This document shows, piece after piece, positions 22,118 to 33,113 of a stretch of DNA of 64,000 bases. The notes below the pieces were generated by a model. It worked only from the letters and a program-made list of their open reading frames with translations, did no database searches and had not been told where the DNA came from. Both the position numbers and the translations under genes were made by a program. Origin of the DNA: Pohlia nutans. Lineage: Eukaryota; Streptophyta; Bryopsida; Bryales; Mniaceae. The stretch's first letter is position 1, and the number at the start of each line of letters is the position of its first letter. The stretch is from assembly GCA_022496805.1 (NCBI GenBank), contig CM040099.1, positions 312,501-376,500 on the forward strand. The letters are read 5' to 3'.

Positions 22118-22457
22118 TCGAAGTATTGATGCCTTGACTTGTGAGGTGGTTTGAAACCTTGTGATCATAAATATTCTAGTATGCCACGTTAGCGTCTCCT
22201 CTTCGTGCTCGTTCTTGATTCCAGTGTAAAGTTGACATTGAACCAAAAAAGGGAAGAACAAACAAATAATGGCTTTTTGCACAAATCAAGGTGCACGATT
22301 TCTTGTTTTTCGGTGTGGCCTTCAAATACTCGGTACACGAGGGTATGTCTCGTGTTTCCTGGTTATGTCATATTTTTGGCTCGGATAGTGGCACTCTCTC
22401 GTCAATGTCAACAAGGGTGTTTGTTTATCTATTCTGACGTGGATCCATCTGAACTTA
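22118..22457. other. SF3A2 intron 2 remnant or flank
   Basis: This follows the exon 2 donor (GCAG then GTGATTCG) and ends at the giant element. I see no further SF3A2 exon here, nor beyond 44,612. Confidence 0.4.
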
Positions 22458-22485
22458 AAATGCCATATTTAACTATTTTTGGACT
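22458..22485 (+). repeat. Giant element left terminal inverted repeat
   Basis: Starts AAATGCCATATTTAACTATT and ends TGGACT; 27 of 28 bases match the reverse complement of 44,585-44,612. An AGTCCAGA block follows at about 22,511. Confidence 0.75.
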
Positions 22486-22562
22486 ATTCATTGAATTCTG
22501 GACTATGTGGAGTCCAGACAAAGCAAAGGAAAATGAAAGGGCCTTAGTAAAACCATGCCCCA

Positions 22563-22798
22563 CTGTAATGAATAATGTATGATTTGAATGTTTGGATCAG
22601 GAGATCTCCCGATATAATGCTATTCCGACAGAACAAATGTCATCTTTTAATTGCATGAGAGAAAATGTATGGACAAAGTAATGTAATGAATACTGTATGA
22701 TTTGAATGTTTGGATCAGGAGATCTCCCGATATAGTGCGTTCCGGAAGAACAACAGTCATCTCATAGTTGCATGAGTGAAAATGTATGGACAAACTAA
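22563..22798. repeat. 118-bp subterminal tandem duplication with palindromes
   Basis: Two copies of about 118 bp share ATGATTTGAATGTTTGGATC. Each contains a palindrome of the element family (22,596-22,613 and 22,714-22,731, ATCAGGAGATCTCCCGAT). Confidence 0.8.
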
Positions 22799-23023
22799 GT
22801 AATATATAACAATACAAATAACACACATAGACCGAAGAAACAAGAAGAAAAAGAGTTATCGACGAAGGGAGATGGTGAAATAGTCATTTACATTACAAAA
22901 ATGAGTTACATGAAGAAGAGGTATTGTGATGAAAGTCATTCGACTGAACGGTCCATCAAAGTGCCACTAATACGTCCAGTACACATGGCCACGAGATTGT
23001 AACTGACAAACTGTATGTAATGT

Positions 23024-23626
23024 CTATTGCTCTACCCTACTGGTGTACCATTGCCTAAGTGATCTCCTACATAATTTCCCATCCATAGGTGTGTTCTGGA
23101 GGAACTCAGTAACGGAGTCATAATGAACCAAATCCATAATGAATGGAAGTAAGGCTGTGCAGACGTCTGGTATGACGTTTCGCGGATTAGGTAGGTGCAT
23201 TTCACCCTTCCAGGGAATCGAGAAATAGCAGGTATGGTTTCCATTCATTACATTCTTCCATTCACAATCATCAACAATGAGAACATTACCCGGTTTGCAA
23301 AACCTACGAGTTTTAGTACCCATTGTAAGTCGCTGCAGCAACTTCTGGAAGAATGGATAAGGCTTCTGTCGAACACACTTGTCCTGACCATACACAAAAA
23401 GCAACTGCGATCTAAGCTCCATTGGGAGTAGATGCGCTAAGACAAGGTCCAAGCGGGATGGGGGCATACATGACCATATTCCGACGTGGAATACTTCCAA
23501 AAGCATTCAAAAGAAAGGACGAATTCCGGGACGGCAAATGACATTCGCCAAGTCCAGCAACGGCGGGCTGAATCCTTTATAATCCTCGAAGCACAGAACG
23601 CCATTCACTGAGAGCACTATTGCCTT
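23024..23626 (-). pseudogene. FCP1-like HAD-fold protein, last exon
   Basis: The exon starts after a good acceptor (TTTCAACTGTGCAG) at 23,627 and runs to the stop at 23,024. It resembles FCP1/NLI-interacting-factor phosphatases: VLSVNGVLCFEDY in the position of the DxDx(T/V) motif, RPGIRPFF, VGIWSCMPPSRLD, and VLIVDDCEWKN matching the conserved VDDxxxKN. The nucleophile aspartates are missing (LSVNG), so it should not be catalytic. A TGA at 23,507-23,509 interrupts the frame in a conserved block. The upstream exon was not found. Two element palindromes (23,674-23,693 and 23,724-23,743) lie in the upstream intron or leader. Confidence 0.6.
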
Positions 23627-23673
23627 CTGCACAGTTGAAATACAAATATCAGTACATTTTTACAGAGAGAAAA

Positions 23674-23743
23674 CATCGGGGGATCTTCCGATGTTTGTAA
23701 ACAACAAATTTCCTAACATAGTTCATCGAGGGATATCTCGATG
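23674..23743. repeat. Two element palindromes upstream of an FCP1-like exon
   Basis: CATCGGGGGATCTTCCGATG at 23,674-23,693 and CATCGAGGGATATCTCGATG at 23,724-23,743. The first lies about 50 bp upstream of the acceptor of the exon beginning at 23,626 on the minus strand, so it is probably intronic. Confidence 0.85.
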
Positions 23744-24017
23744 GTGCCACCCTACGCCATGGCACACAGAGGTCGTCACAATTGAACTAAAAATGTATTA
23801 CCACAGCAAAGCGAATCAACAACAAAACAAATTCAAAGTTCCAAAACTCCACTGAATTCACAAAGACAATTGTAATCCCAGAGGAACTCCGTAATTGAAT
23901 TTGCTATCAAAGATGAGCGTGCTACAGCTTGATTACATAGTCATGAGAGAGAAAAGTACATTGGACAATAAAGGACTCTGAATAAAATGAGATGTCGAAA
24001 ATCCAAAGTCATTTGAA

Positions 24018-24676
24018 CTATACTGCAACGCCCCTCAAAATCTGAACTGCCAAGTCCGACATTCGGTCCACTGGTAACTGACCACCCGGAAGCGGGGCCC
24101 GTTTTACATACTCTGTGACAACTTCGCTTGATCTGAATAGACCCTCCAGCCACGGTTGCAGGTGCATGGTAATAAACCTATCCCCATCATCACCGGACCA
24201 GGTCGGGGGGTGGACAGCGCTATGAACATCGTTGAGAAGGTTCTTCTGTGGACTATCATCCACTAGTAGGACATCCTCAACGGACTCCAATCCCAGCAAC
24301 TTAGCGAAGACATTAAGGTTCTTCAGAAAGAACGGCTTGTGTGGATTTGACGACTCCACGTATGACGAACGAATGCAATCGCTTTGGCTAAGAACCTGCA
24401 CACCCTCTCGTTTCAAGGAGGTACCCTGAAGAACAACATCGACCACTCGAGAAATATTCTTGTCGGCGATGCTGGTCCAAAAGGATACCAGTGCTTGAGA
24501 AGAAAGCCAGTCCAGGAAAGCAGAGCAGCCAGGTCTTAGCTTTACAGAGCGCTCTCTGCCCGCTACATACACCCCCCGGTAAATGAGAACCCCATTTAAG
24601 TCTAGTACAACCGAATACCTTCGAAGGGGTACCTTTCCGATCACCTTTTCTGGAATGGAGGATGGGAGACGGGGCC
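24018..24676 (-). CDS. FCP1-like HAD phosphatase-fold exon
   Basis: This last exon of the giant-element gene encodes about 220 residues of FCP1/SCP-type HAD fold. Visible motifs are VVLDLNGVLIYRG (motif I), KLRPGCSAFLDWL, SFWTS, and VEDVLLVDDSPQKN with HSAVHPPTW at the end. FCP1-family enzymes dephosphorylate the RNA polymerase II C-terminal domain or other proteins using two aspartates, DxDx(T/V). Here the second is asparagine (DLNGV), a change also seen in plant FCP1-like paralogues. A binding role or altered chemistry is therefore more likely than normal phosphatase activity. The acceptor is GATTTTTCAG at 24,677, with an element palindrome about 40 bp upstream. The stop is TAG at 24,018. 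Confidence 0.7.
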
Positions 24677-24717
24677 CTGAAAAATCCAACAAAAATATAG
24701 GTATGATCAGAACTCTG

Positions 24718-24737
24718 CATCGGGGGATCTCTCGATA
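24718..24737. repeat. Element palindrome in intron
   Basis: CATCGGGGGATCTCTCGATA, inside the intron between 24,884 and 24,677 (minus strand), about 40 bp before the acceptor. Confidence 0.85.
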
Positions 24738-25716
24738 CAGATGTGCAATGAATTCCTCAAGCGCCTACGGCGGACAGTATACGTACTAGACACTTCCAAT
24801 CTGAGGACATGTACATTTTCTGAGGGTAAAACAAGTCTGTGGATATACATATGACTCCTACACAAATATAGTCTGTCTAGATACCTTTCGCACGGGCGTC
24901 CAAATTCGAATCTTGGACAACGGAAGAATTGCGATCGGGGTGGACAATTACAGCGAAGTTCACGTCCTTAGACATCGGCATCTGGTAAAGGTTTTATTTC
25001 AAAATTATTAGTGAATGGGATGCTACCAACATAGTCCTTGTAAACGAACTCGTGAGCCTATCTAACTGCTTCAAGATGCTTAGCGCTGCGAGAGGGTGGT
25101 TGGTAATTCCTTTGCTGGAACATGTGTTCCCTTACCTGATCTCTGATACTAACACTATGGCAGGAAGTTTTTGTTCCCGCTACAGTGCCTTTTCCCTTAA
25201 CCTTCCTCTCAGTGCCCTCTTTCACTCTCGTTCCTGTGCTAGGCCCTTCCTTACCCTTGCTTCGTGTGATCGGGGGGCCCGATGCAGTTCCCAAGGGAAG
25301 GGCCGGCTCAAGGGACCGTTGCAACTGCTTCAACCCCTTTTGCAACACTAGCTTCTCTACATCCCGGCGGTGACCAGATTTCAAGTCCTCCACGACTGGA
25401 TCAAGCTCAGTGGATACCTCCGTCATTGCCTTGTCCGGGAGCCCTTCATATATATATCAATGTCCGGGTCCTCTTCTTCCGGGTCACAGTCCGCTGTCTT
25501 CCTCTCCGGGCTGAACGCATCCAAATCCTGCAAAGTGTCGTCAACAACTTCTTCGTTCATGCCGGGTACCTTCATAAGCGGCTGACGGGTCTCCTCGGGA
25601 AATATACTGTGAGGCTGGGGGCTGGATGGGATCACACTAGGAAGGATCGGAAAAATGTCAGCAGCGCCCTTGTCAGTGACGAGGGGATCCAGTGGATCAG
25701 CTGGATTGGCTTCTAA

Positions 25717-25736
25717 CATCGGGATATCTCCCGATG
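25717..25736. repeat. Element palindrome in coding exon
   Basis: CATCGGGATATCTCCCGATG lies within the open frame of exon 4 and is translated as SSGDIPM on the minus strand. Its centre is ATAT-shifted relative to the GATC type. Confidence 0.8.
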
Positions 25737-26022
25737 ATGGGATGCTCCGTGCTTGCTGAGGATCACCTACTCCTCTCTCAGTCTCACCCTCTTCCAGACG
25801 AGGAAACCCTTCCGGGTCCGCAGCATCCCGCTTCGGCCCCTCCGCATCTCCGTCCGCTTCCGCAGGAACTCGTGCTTGTTCCGCAGCATCCTTTTGCGGA
25901 ACCGTCGAATGCAGTTCGACATTCATGGGATATTTGTGCAGCTCCTCAGCATCCTGTCCCCTTTGTCCTGCGCCACCTTCAGGATCCTGAGCCTCTGGCT
26001 GATGAGATGGCGTTGCGTCCTC

Positions 26023-26166
26023 CATCGGGGGATCCCCCGATGACATTTTCATGTCCACCAAGGACCAGGCTAGGTCCTTGGTGTTGCCTGACATGGCGGT
26101 CTGATCGCTTCGTGGCGTGGAGGAGTCCCCAACGTGAGATTGGTCAATCGTGGGATCCCCCGACAT
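26023..26166. repeat. Two element palindromes in coding exon
   Basis: CATCGGGGGATCCCCCGATG (26,023-26,042) is a perfect 20-bp palindrome translated as SSGDPPM. A degenerate one with core ATCGTGGGATCCCCCGAC lies at about 26,147-26,164. Both are in exon 4 of the minus-strand gene. Confidence 0.8.
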
Positions 26167-26869
26167 AGTACCACCACAGACGTCTAGGGGGTGGAGCAGT
26201 CCCTGCAATATGAGGGCAGTACATCATTATCTGTATGAAAAGTTGCAGCCCAGGAGAATATGGATTGGAGTAAAATGGTACAAGAATATTACAATGTGTT
26301 GGAATTAACCCGATGAGCAGTGCTAAAGCTCTAGCGAGGTTCTAGGTCCTAGCTAGTCTTGGGAACCTACCGAAGCGGTATCCTCAACAACCTCCATTTG
26401 TTTCTCCCTCTCAAGAGCCTCCGAATCTTGCCCTGCTGGAGATGTATCGTTGATAGAGTCTTCTGGCACAGACGGCGGATCCAGCGTCTCCTCAGAGTCG
26501 GACTCAGCATCCAGAGTGTGTTCCCGGCCTTGTTTCGTGTCATCCTGACCACCTTCCTCACCACCCTCTTCACGGGTGCCCTCACTATCTCTGTCAGTAC
26601 CATCCTCCCCACCTTCGAGTTGCAAGACGTCTGGGGGAACTGAATCCTTGTACAGTATGTCCCAGATCTGCTTCGACGTTCTCTGAGCCAGATCCTTCTC
26701 ATCTTCAGAGAAGACAAGTTCGAGGACCATGGTCTAGTTTTCCTGTAGACATGCAGACGGTAAGTCGAAAGTGATGTAATGCGAACAGCACACTCTAACC
26801 AAATGGAAAGTTCAATATCATGGCGAATGCTTCAGAAGTGTAAGAGAGCCTGGTGTAAACTGCCAGGTC

Positions 26870-26949
26870 CATCGGGGGATCCCTCGATGATTTGAAACCG
26901 CCTTACCATCATTCTAAACAAGACCGGTCCATCGAGGGATCCCACGATG
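26870..26949. repeat. Two element palindromes in one intron
   Basis: CATCGGGGGATCCCTCGATG (26,870-26,889) and CATCGAGGGATCCCACGATG (26,930-26,949), 60 bp apart, lie in the intron between 26,995 and 26,743. The spacing equals the unit of the 29.8-30.6 kb array. Confidence 0.85.
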
Positions 26950-28402
26950 GCCTCTTATGCTTACAGAGTCCAAGGGGTGCAGACAGCAAACTTACAAGTC
27001 CAAGGTGGGTGAAGTGAGCCCCGCCGTTGACATTTACAAGTACCATATTCTCTTTGAGGTGCGGCTCGAAGAGAGTACAAAGCGCGGCCAGCTTTATCGT
27101 TGGTCGACCACTTCGTTTCCATTGCTGGATATTTTCCGTAATGTCCTTGGCCAGGTACACTGCGTCCATGGCACTCTTCCCACTAAAATAATCCCGGAAG
27201 TTGAGCTGCGTCGACTGCGTCGCCAAATATCCGAAGCAGAAAATTATGTACACTACGTAGGAAGTACCAACAACGAGGTCGGGAAATCCGTCCTCGCGGG
27301 AGGGAACGTAGTGGACCACATGCCAGTTCCACACCTTCTGCTTTGATGTCCGCAGGCGGGATTCCATGTGCGATACTATAGCATGGAATCCCGCCGCGTC
27401 TGTGAAGAGCACTGCCCCTGAGCGAGCAAAGAGTGACCCGTTTCGTTCACTGCCCTCCAGAGGTTCAAATATACGATTCATCTTGCTCTCGTCCAGCACC
27501 TCAGCTTTCACTGGCATTTCGTCCTTTGCATCAAATAGGAAGTAGAAGAACAGGTGTGTTTTCCCCCCTCCTCTCCATTGAAACACATCTTCACTTCCTA
27601 TCAGGCCAGCAATGTCGGGCCTAAGCCTGTCCAATACTACGCACTTGTACTTCCTCGCAAACTTGCTCTGAATGTCCGATGCAACCTCTGCTTGCTTCGT
27701 TGCGTATATGTGTGCGTCCCACATCACCTTGACCATGTCAGGTAAGTCCTTTGGATCAGACGTCTTGTTCAGGTTCCTGTTCCGGTCGTCCAACCACTTC
27801 TTTCCCACAGTCGATGCAAACGCCTTATCCAGCCAGCTCTCCAGCTCCGCACGAGTGATGGACTTCTCCTTGGCAAAATCCTCCCAATCCTTTGCAGAAT
27901 ACATAACGTATGTGCTCTTACGGCTTGGAAGCTCCCACTTCAGAAAGTGGTTCATCAACTCGTTCTTCATCAGCCTGACCAGTCGCTCCCTGGTTCCTGC
28001 TGCATGAAGAGACGATAATCTTGCCACTTTATCACCTTTGGTGGCCTTGGAGCCCTTCACAGAGATTTCTTTTCTCTCCACAAGGTCAGCAAGGTAGTTG
28101 ATATCCTCTGAGCGCAAGCCGTATAGCGCTTTCAAGTCATGCTGGAGAAATGGCTTGCGCTTCAGGTCATAGTTCTTCTGCACATTCCCTTGCACATCTG
28201 GCAGCTTCCCCTTAATGTACTCCTTCTCAATCTCCACCCATTGGTCGACTGCGCTGTCTTCCTCAGTAAAGAGAAGGGGAATCTTGCAGTCCTTTAGCTC
28301 TGAGTCCTTCACGTTCGTGAAGATCGATGCGAGAGCAAGAACAAAGTCATGTATACGAGAAACATAAAAGGTGTTAGTAGCGCTTCCAAGTGAGCTTGTT
28401 GT

Positions 28403-28422
28403 CATCGGGAGATCTCCCGATG
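28403..28422. repeat. Perfect element palindrome in intron
   Basis: CATCGGGAGATCTCCCGATG lies in the first intron of the minus-strand gene, about 30 bp before the TACTAAC branch point. Confidence 0.88.
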
Positions 28423-29707
28423 ATAGTAAATTTATGGGAAGTTCTCAGAGGCCAGAGCAAAGTCCATGGGGAGGGAATGTAGTCTTACCAGGAATTCCTG
28501 AGGGTGCTGGCGTCCTTGTGCAGATGGCTTGGGACAATTCATCTCTTTCCACTTGATTCGGGCATTCAGCACCTGCATCATGAAGGTGTGCTCCTTTTGC
28601 GGGCCAGCCATATCCTGGTTTACTACGCGCGAGAGAAGCAGAAGCTTGATGTGGTCAGTCTTGGGCACCCACACTGGAATGATGGAGAACGCGGATTTCT
28701 TCAATGGGAGTACAGTAATTTCTCTATCTGTTCCACTGTACCGCAGAGCAATGCGCGCCTGGTTCGTCAAGGCTTTTAACCTGTCTCTAATGAATCCACG
28801 GTAGACGCAGGTACCTGGAGGGGCCCTGTGCAGCTTTGAGTAGTGCACAGTGATTTCTTTATCCTTGTCATCCTTCAGCTTCTCGTGGCCCAACTTGTAC
28901 AGGGGTTCGAATGCCTCGCTATACAAGTTTTTCATCTCAGTCTGCTTGGACTTGTCGAGCTTCTCAATATCAGACGCTGATATTGTCACACACTGCTGAA
29001 GGGTAAGTTTCTCATCAGCCTTGCCTTTTTTGGGCTTTGTCGCGACAGGCACACCAATTTCCCCGTCAGTGTCCAAGGCGGATTTTCGTTTTGTGCCTCT
29101 CTTCTTGGGAGGAGCGGGGTCAGTCAGAGCCTGCGCTGGACCTCGAGCAGCAGGTGCAGAATCAACGCGCGCCTCCTCGATTTAGTCCCACTGCGACTGA
29201 AGATGTTGAGGAGTCCAGAGCGTCTTGTCCTCCGGGAAGAACATGTATCCTCTTGCAGTGAGGGATTCACACTGTTCCAAGCTAAGCTTGCACAGGTCCA
29301 GGATCAGTCCATACGTCATAATTCGCTCGGACTTTGGGAGCCTCTCCTCCACCACCATAATAGCTGTCTCGTTGTCGAAGCCTTGAAGTTCGATGACACT
29401 TAGGCCAATCGGCGAGTGGATCCGCTTGTCCTTAGAGAGGTGGGGGACAATGACGGCCGTGCTTCCTGCCATATCCTTCCATGACATGGCCCATGTGGTG
29501 ACCTTCTGGTCGCAGCGGAAAATTGCGCTCGGCTTCGATTCACCATGGAAAATGAAACCATGGATCCAACTATCAATAAATGGGTACAGCTTCACGGGTC
29601 GGTGGTCACTTGGTGGTTCCTCGATTTGCTCATTTCTGCAGAACGACCAGAAACCAATGTTGGTCAAATTCTTCCTCCAAAGCCATAAACAATATAACAA
29701 CGGGGAT

Positions 29708-29727
29708 CATCGGGAGATCTCCCGATG
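29708..29727. repeat. Perfect element palindrome at 5' side of minus gene
   Basis: CATCGGGAGATCTCCCGATG sits just upstream of where the minus-strand frame opens (29,700). The gene start is unknown, so it may be intronic or in the leader. Confidence 0.85.
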
Positions 29728-29833
29728 ACTTTGATACAGTCGATCGCACGAGGGGCTGTTCATAGAGCGTACTCTACAACAACTATCTACAAGGACCACG
29801 AAATTTGCAGAGGGAGGGAAGGGGCAATGAAAT

Positions 29834-30633
29834 CATCGAGAGATCCCCCGATGGACCTGGCACTTTCCACAGGAAGGGAAGGGGGTACCAACGCATCGAG
29901 GGATCCCCCGACGGACCCGCAAAGTTTCAGGGGGAGGGTAGGGGCTCTGAAGTCATCGAGAGATCCCCCGATGGACCTGGCACTTCAGACAAGATGGGAA
30001 GGAGGTACCAAAGCATCGAGAGATCTCTCGATGGTCCTAGAAACTTGCAGAGGGAGGGAAGGGTTTGAGTCCGTCATTGAGAGATCTCCCGATGAGCCTG
30101 GCACTTTCCACAGGATGGGAAGGGGGTACTGACGCATCGAGGGTCCCCCGATGGACCCGGAAATGTGCACAGGAATGGAAGGGGCTTCGAAGTCATAGAG
30201 AGATCCCCCGATGGACCAGGCACTTTCCACAGGAAGGGAAGGGGGTACCAACGCATCGAGGGATCCCCCGACGGACCCGCAAAGTTTCAGGGGGAGGGTA
30301 GGGGCTTTGAAGTCATCGAGAGATCCCCCGATGGACCTGTCACTTCAGACAAGATGGGAAGGAGGTACCAAAGCATCGAGAGATCTCTCGATGGTCCTAG
30401 AAACTTGCAGAGGGAGGGAAGGGTTTGAGTCCGTCATCGAGAGATCTCTCGATGAGCTTGGCACTTTCCACAGGAAGGGAAGGGGGTACTGACGCATTGA
30501 GGGTCCCCCGATGGACCCGGAAATGTGCACAGGAATGGAAGGGGCTTCGAAGTCATAGAGAGATCCCCCGATAGACCAGGCACTTTCCACAGGAAGGGAT
30601 GGGGGTACCAACGCATCGAGGGATCCCCCGATG
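29834..30633. repeat. Palindrome array, 60-bp period, 14 units
   Basis: Fourteen palindromes begin at 29,834, 29,894, 29,954, 30,014, 30,075, 30,135, 30,194, 30,254, 30,314, 30,374, 30,435, 30,495, 30,554 and 30,614. Between them are about 40-bp GA-rich spacers of a few types (GGAAGGGAAGGGGGTAC, GGGGGAGGGTAGGGG). Spacers repeat every six units, giving a 360-bp higher-order repeat (29,894 matches 30,254). Stems vary between GAGAGATCCCCC, GGGATCCCCC and GAGAGATCTCTC. Open frames across the array are by-products. The last unit abuts a telomere-like tract. Confidence 0.92.
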
Positions 30634-30659
30634 CAATTAGCACTGTCCGTACGGTTCAA

Positions 30660-30835
30660 GATGCACGGGTTTAGGGTTTAAGATTTACGCTTTATGATCT
30701 ACGGTTTGGGGTGTAGGGTTTACGGTCTAGGGTTTAGGTTTCACGGTTTATGGTTTACGGTTTATGTTTCAAGTTTCAAGATTAGGGTTTAGGGTTTATA
30801 TTTATGGTTTACGGTTTAGGTTTTCCGTTATCCTA
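30660..30835 (+). repeat. Degenerate telomere-like tract, TTTAGGG sense
   Basis: Repeated variants of GGGTTTAGGGTTTA with many substitutions (GGTTTACGG, GGTTTATGG) follow the palindrome array directly. Orientation is opposite to the tract at 37,895-37,990. Confidence 0.8.
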
Positions 30836-32222
30836 GATGTAGATACCCTTCATTTGTTACACTGTAACGTCCTTAATCTGAGCACTCAAAATTCCTCACC
30901 TTTCACTACGACAGGGATTATATGCATTCCACAAAACTACTGCAATTCCAAATCATTGCATGAAATATTTCAATAGGTATAGAATTCCTGGGTAACTGAG
31001 ACTTACGGGTCTTCCCAAATTCTTGCGGTCGTGGGCGCTCTCGATGAAGTGGCTGCCATTGCTGTCAAGAACTCTGCACAGCGTCCGAAAACTGCAGAGG
31101 AAATTGAAAACATTGAGGCGGAGGGAAGTGTACAGAAGGAACTGAAACAGACTCCAACAATGCACTAACTTATCACAGGACATACAAACAGGGTAATCTA
31201 ACAATGCGATTTCGCGCATTAGACTTACTAATTGCAACACGCATTAGACTTACAAAGCAAGAATATTGCAACAAAACAGGGTAATCAAAACAAGTACGTG
31301 TAGACAAGCTTGTTGTGCAAGAAGCAATTTGATTATGCGCACAGACAGCGCAGAAGGAGTTCAAGCATAATGCAACAAAGCTAGAAACGAAACAAAATTG
31401 CAACCATAAAAAGCAAGAATTTAGGGTTCAATGCAAGAATTGTTCATCGCTCGTGAAGGCAAAATACAACTGCATTGGACTTACAAGAGAATGGAAGAGT
31501 CTGGGCCGCCGTACAGCACCTCCCGCACCTCCCGAAACTGAACTCCGCGTCGGTACTTCCCACCAACTGCGCACACTTTTGAAACGCAGACAATTACAAA
31601 ATCGCGCAGGACATCGAGGGCAAGAAAACGACAAAATCGGGGCGCATGCAGGATGGAAGATGAGGGAGAAAAGTTATGTACAAGTGGACTGACGGGTAGA
31701 GACTGCGGGAGACTGGGGAGATTCGCAAAAGGACGTTGGAAAAACCAGGGTGGTGAAAAGTAATTCAGGAAAACAAGCACGGTAATGATGAGCCGAATTT
31801 CAGATGATCCGGTACTCCTAGTACCATTATAAAACAATATGAGTATTAGCACGTACTTCATGGAGTCACCTTGAAGTGCACCACAATGCATGAGTGCATG
31901 CAGTCATGCACTAACCCCTAAAGGACGGACCTATTACCATGGAATTTCCATGGAATTAGAATAGCATGGGTGTAACTAATTATGAAGATCACCCCGGTAG
32001 AATTGTTTTTACCATGACCGTAAAAGTAGCAAAATTAACCATCCCATGGTAATGGATATTCAACTTGCGACCATCATAAAATAATATAAATCTTAGATTT
32101 TTCCAAAACTCAAAATGTAGTAGAAATGAGATCTTGTGAAATTTATATTGCTAGCTATGCTCAAATTCATAACACATCATTTTAATGGTTGAAATTGAGT
32201 TTTGGTAGAAAGATACTCAACA
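30836..32222. other. Non-coding part of giant element
   Basis: No gene is supported. A short CATGGAATTTCCATGG palindrome lies at about 31,939. Small frames lack motifs. Confidence 0.4.
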
Positions 32223-33035
32223 TTTAACCCGTTAGTGCCTAGGGTACTGTAGCAGACAGCTCTGGATTTCAGTGGATTTTTCCACCGTGGTTGAGACTAC
32301 CAAAAATAGAATGGGTTAAATTAGAAAGTAACCGTACAATTCTATTCTCAACTCGAGAGCACACATTTTATTAAAATTTGAGAATCATCCGATGGTGGGA
32401 TCCGAAGATTATAGTATGTATTTGAACTGTATAATGCACGCTCAAAAACGAGATTTTGGGGGGTGTGTGACTTCAAAGTTAAATAGAATTTGAGGTAAAT
32501 TTTCAAAAATAAAAGCAAAGACGTTCAGCTATGCCCTATGTCAACACCTCTCCGTTGCAATCTTTCATATCAAAAAAAGACTCACACATAATTATTGTGA
32601 GATTTATAAGTGAAAGTGACTTGTCCATGTACGGTTGAGGACAAAATTTTATACGTTGAAAATAGACAGGAGTGGGTACATTAGTCAAGATCGGATTACA
32701 CACACTAATGGGAGATGAAGAAGAGAACACAATCCAAAAAAATAAAACAAGATAACAAACTTCCAAACACAAGAAATACTACACAATACATATGTTGTAT
32801 TTGTAAGTATTTACTGTATTTTCAAGTATTTGCAGTATTTTTGCGTTCTGTTGATAGGTATTTTGATAGTTGTACAATTCCAAATTGAAAATTTCTTTTT
32901 CTGGAAGGTGCGTAATGTATGTGCACAAATCTGAACTTCAGAACTGAAGTTCCAATTCTTCACGGATTCTCTGTTATTTTCATTTCCGACGTTGCAGTGA
33001 CCATAATCTGGCTTGCTAGGCACTAAAGGGTTAAA
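32223..33035. mobile_element. MITE-like element with short inverted ends
   Basis: TTTAACCCGTTAGTGCCTAG at 32,223-32,242 matches the reverse of 33,016-33,035 with one mismatch. The 813-bp interior is AT-rich and has no coding frame. A target duplication is not clear. Confidence 0.45.
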
Positions 33036-33113
33036 ACACACTACATCACGGTGCATTCTTACTATTCAATTGCCAATTGAGATCCAATATTGAGACCTTG
33101 TACATGCAAAAAA

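Larger units (their letters stand above)
24018..29700 (-). pseudogene. Seven-exon giant-element gene with C-terminal HAD domain
   Basis: Seven segments join across GT-AG introns in compatible phase: 29,700-28,489; 28,306-26,996; 26,742-26,371; 26,202 to about 25,430; about 25,426-25,136; 24,981-24,885; 24,676-24,018. Introns are phase 0 except the last (phase 1); the 28,488-28,307 intron has a TACTAAC branch point. Exons 1-2 encode some 840 residues of unknown function (for example QWRGGGKTHLFFYFLFD). Exons 3-5 are acidic, low-complexity linker. Exon 7 is FCP1-like. Defects: TAA at 29,182-29,184, TAG at 26,734-26,736, and a one-base frame change near 25,430. The true start is not located; 29,700 is only where the open frame begins. 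It may instead be two neighbouring genes. Confidence 0.6.

Noticed and set aside
29725..30492. Repeated short proteins with RSPDGPGTF-type motifs
   Set aside because: They are translations of the palindrome array in several phases; there is no start context or domain.
29834..30633. CRISPR-like array (20-bp palindromic repeats with 40-bp spacers)
   Set aside because: The spacers are themselves repeated every six units, the setting is a plant nuclear genome, and there are no cas genes. It is a higher-order satellite.
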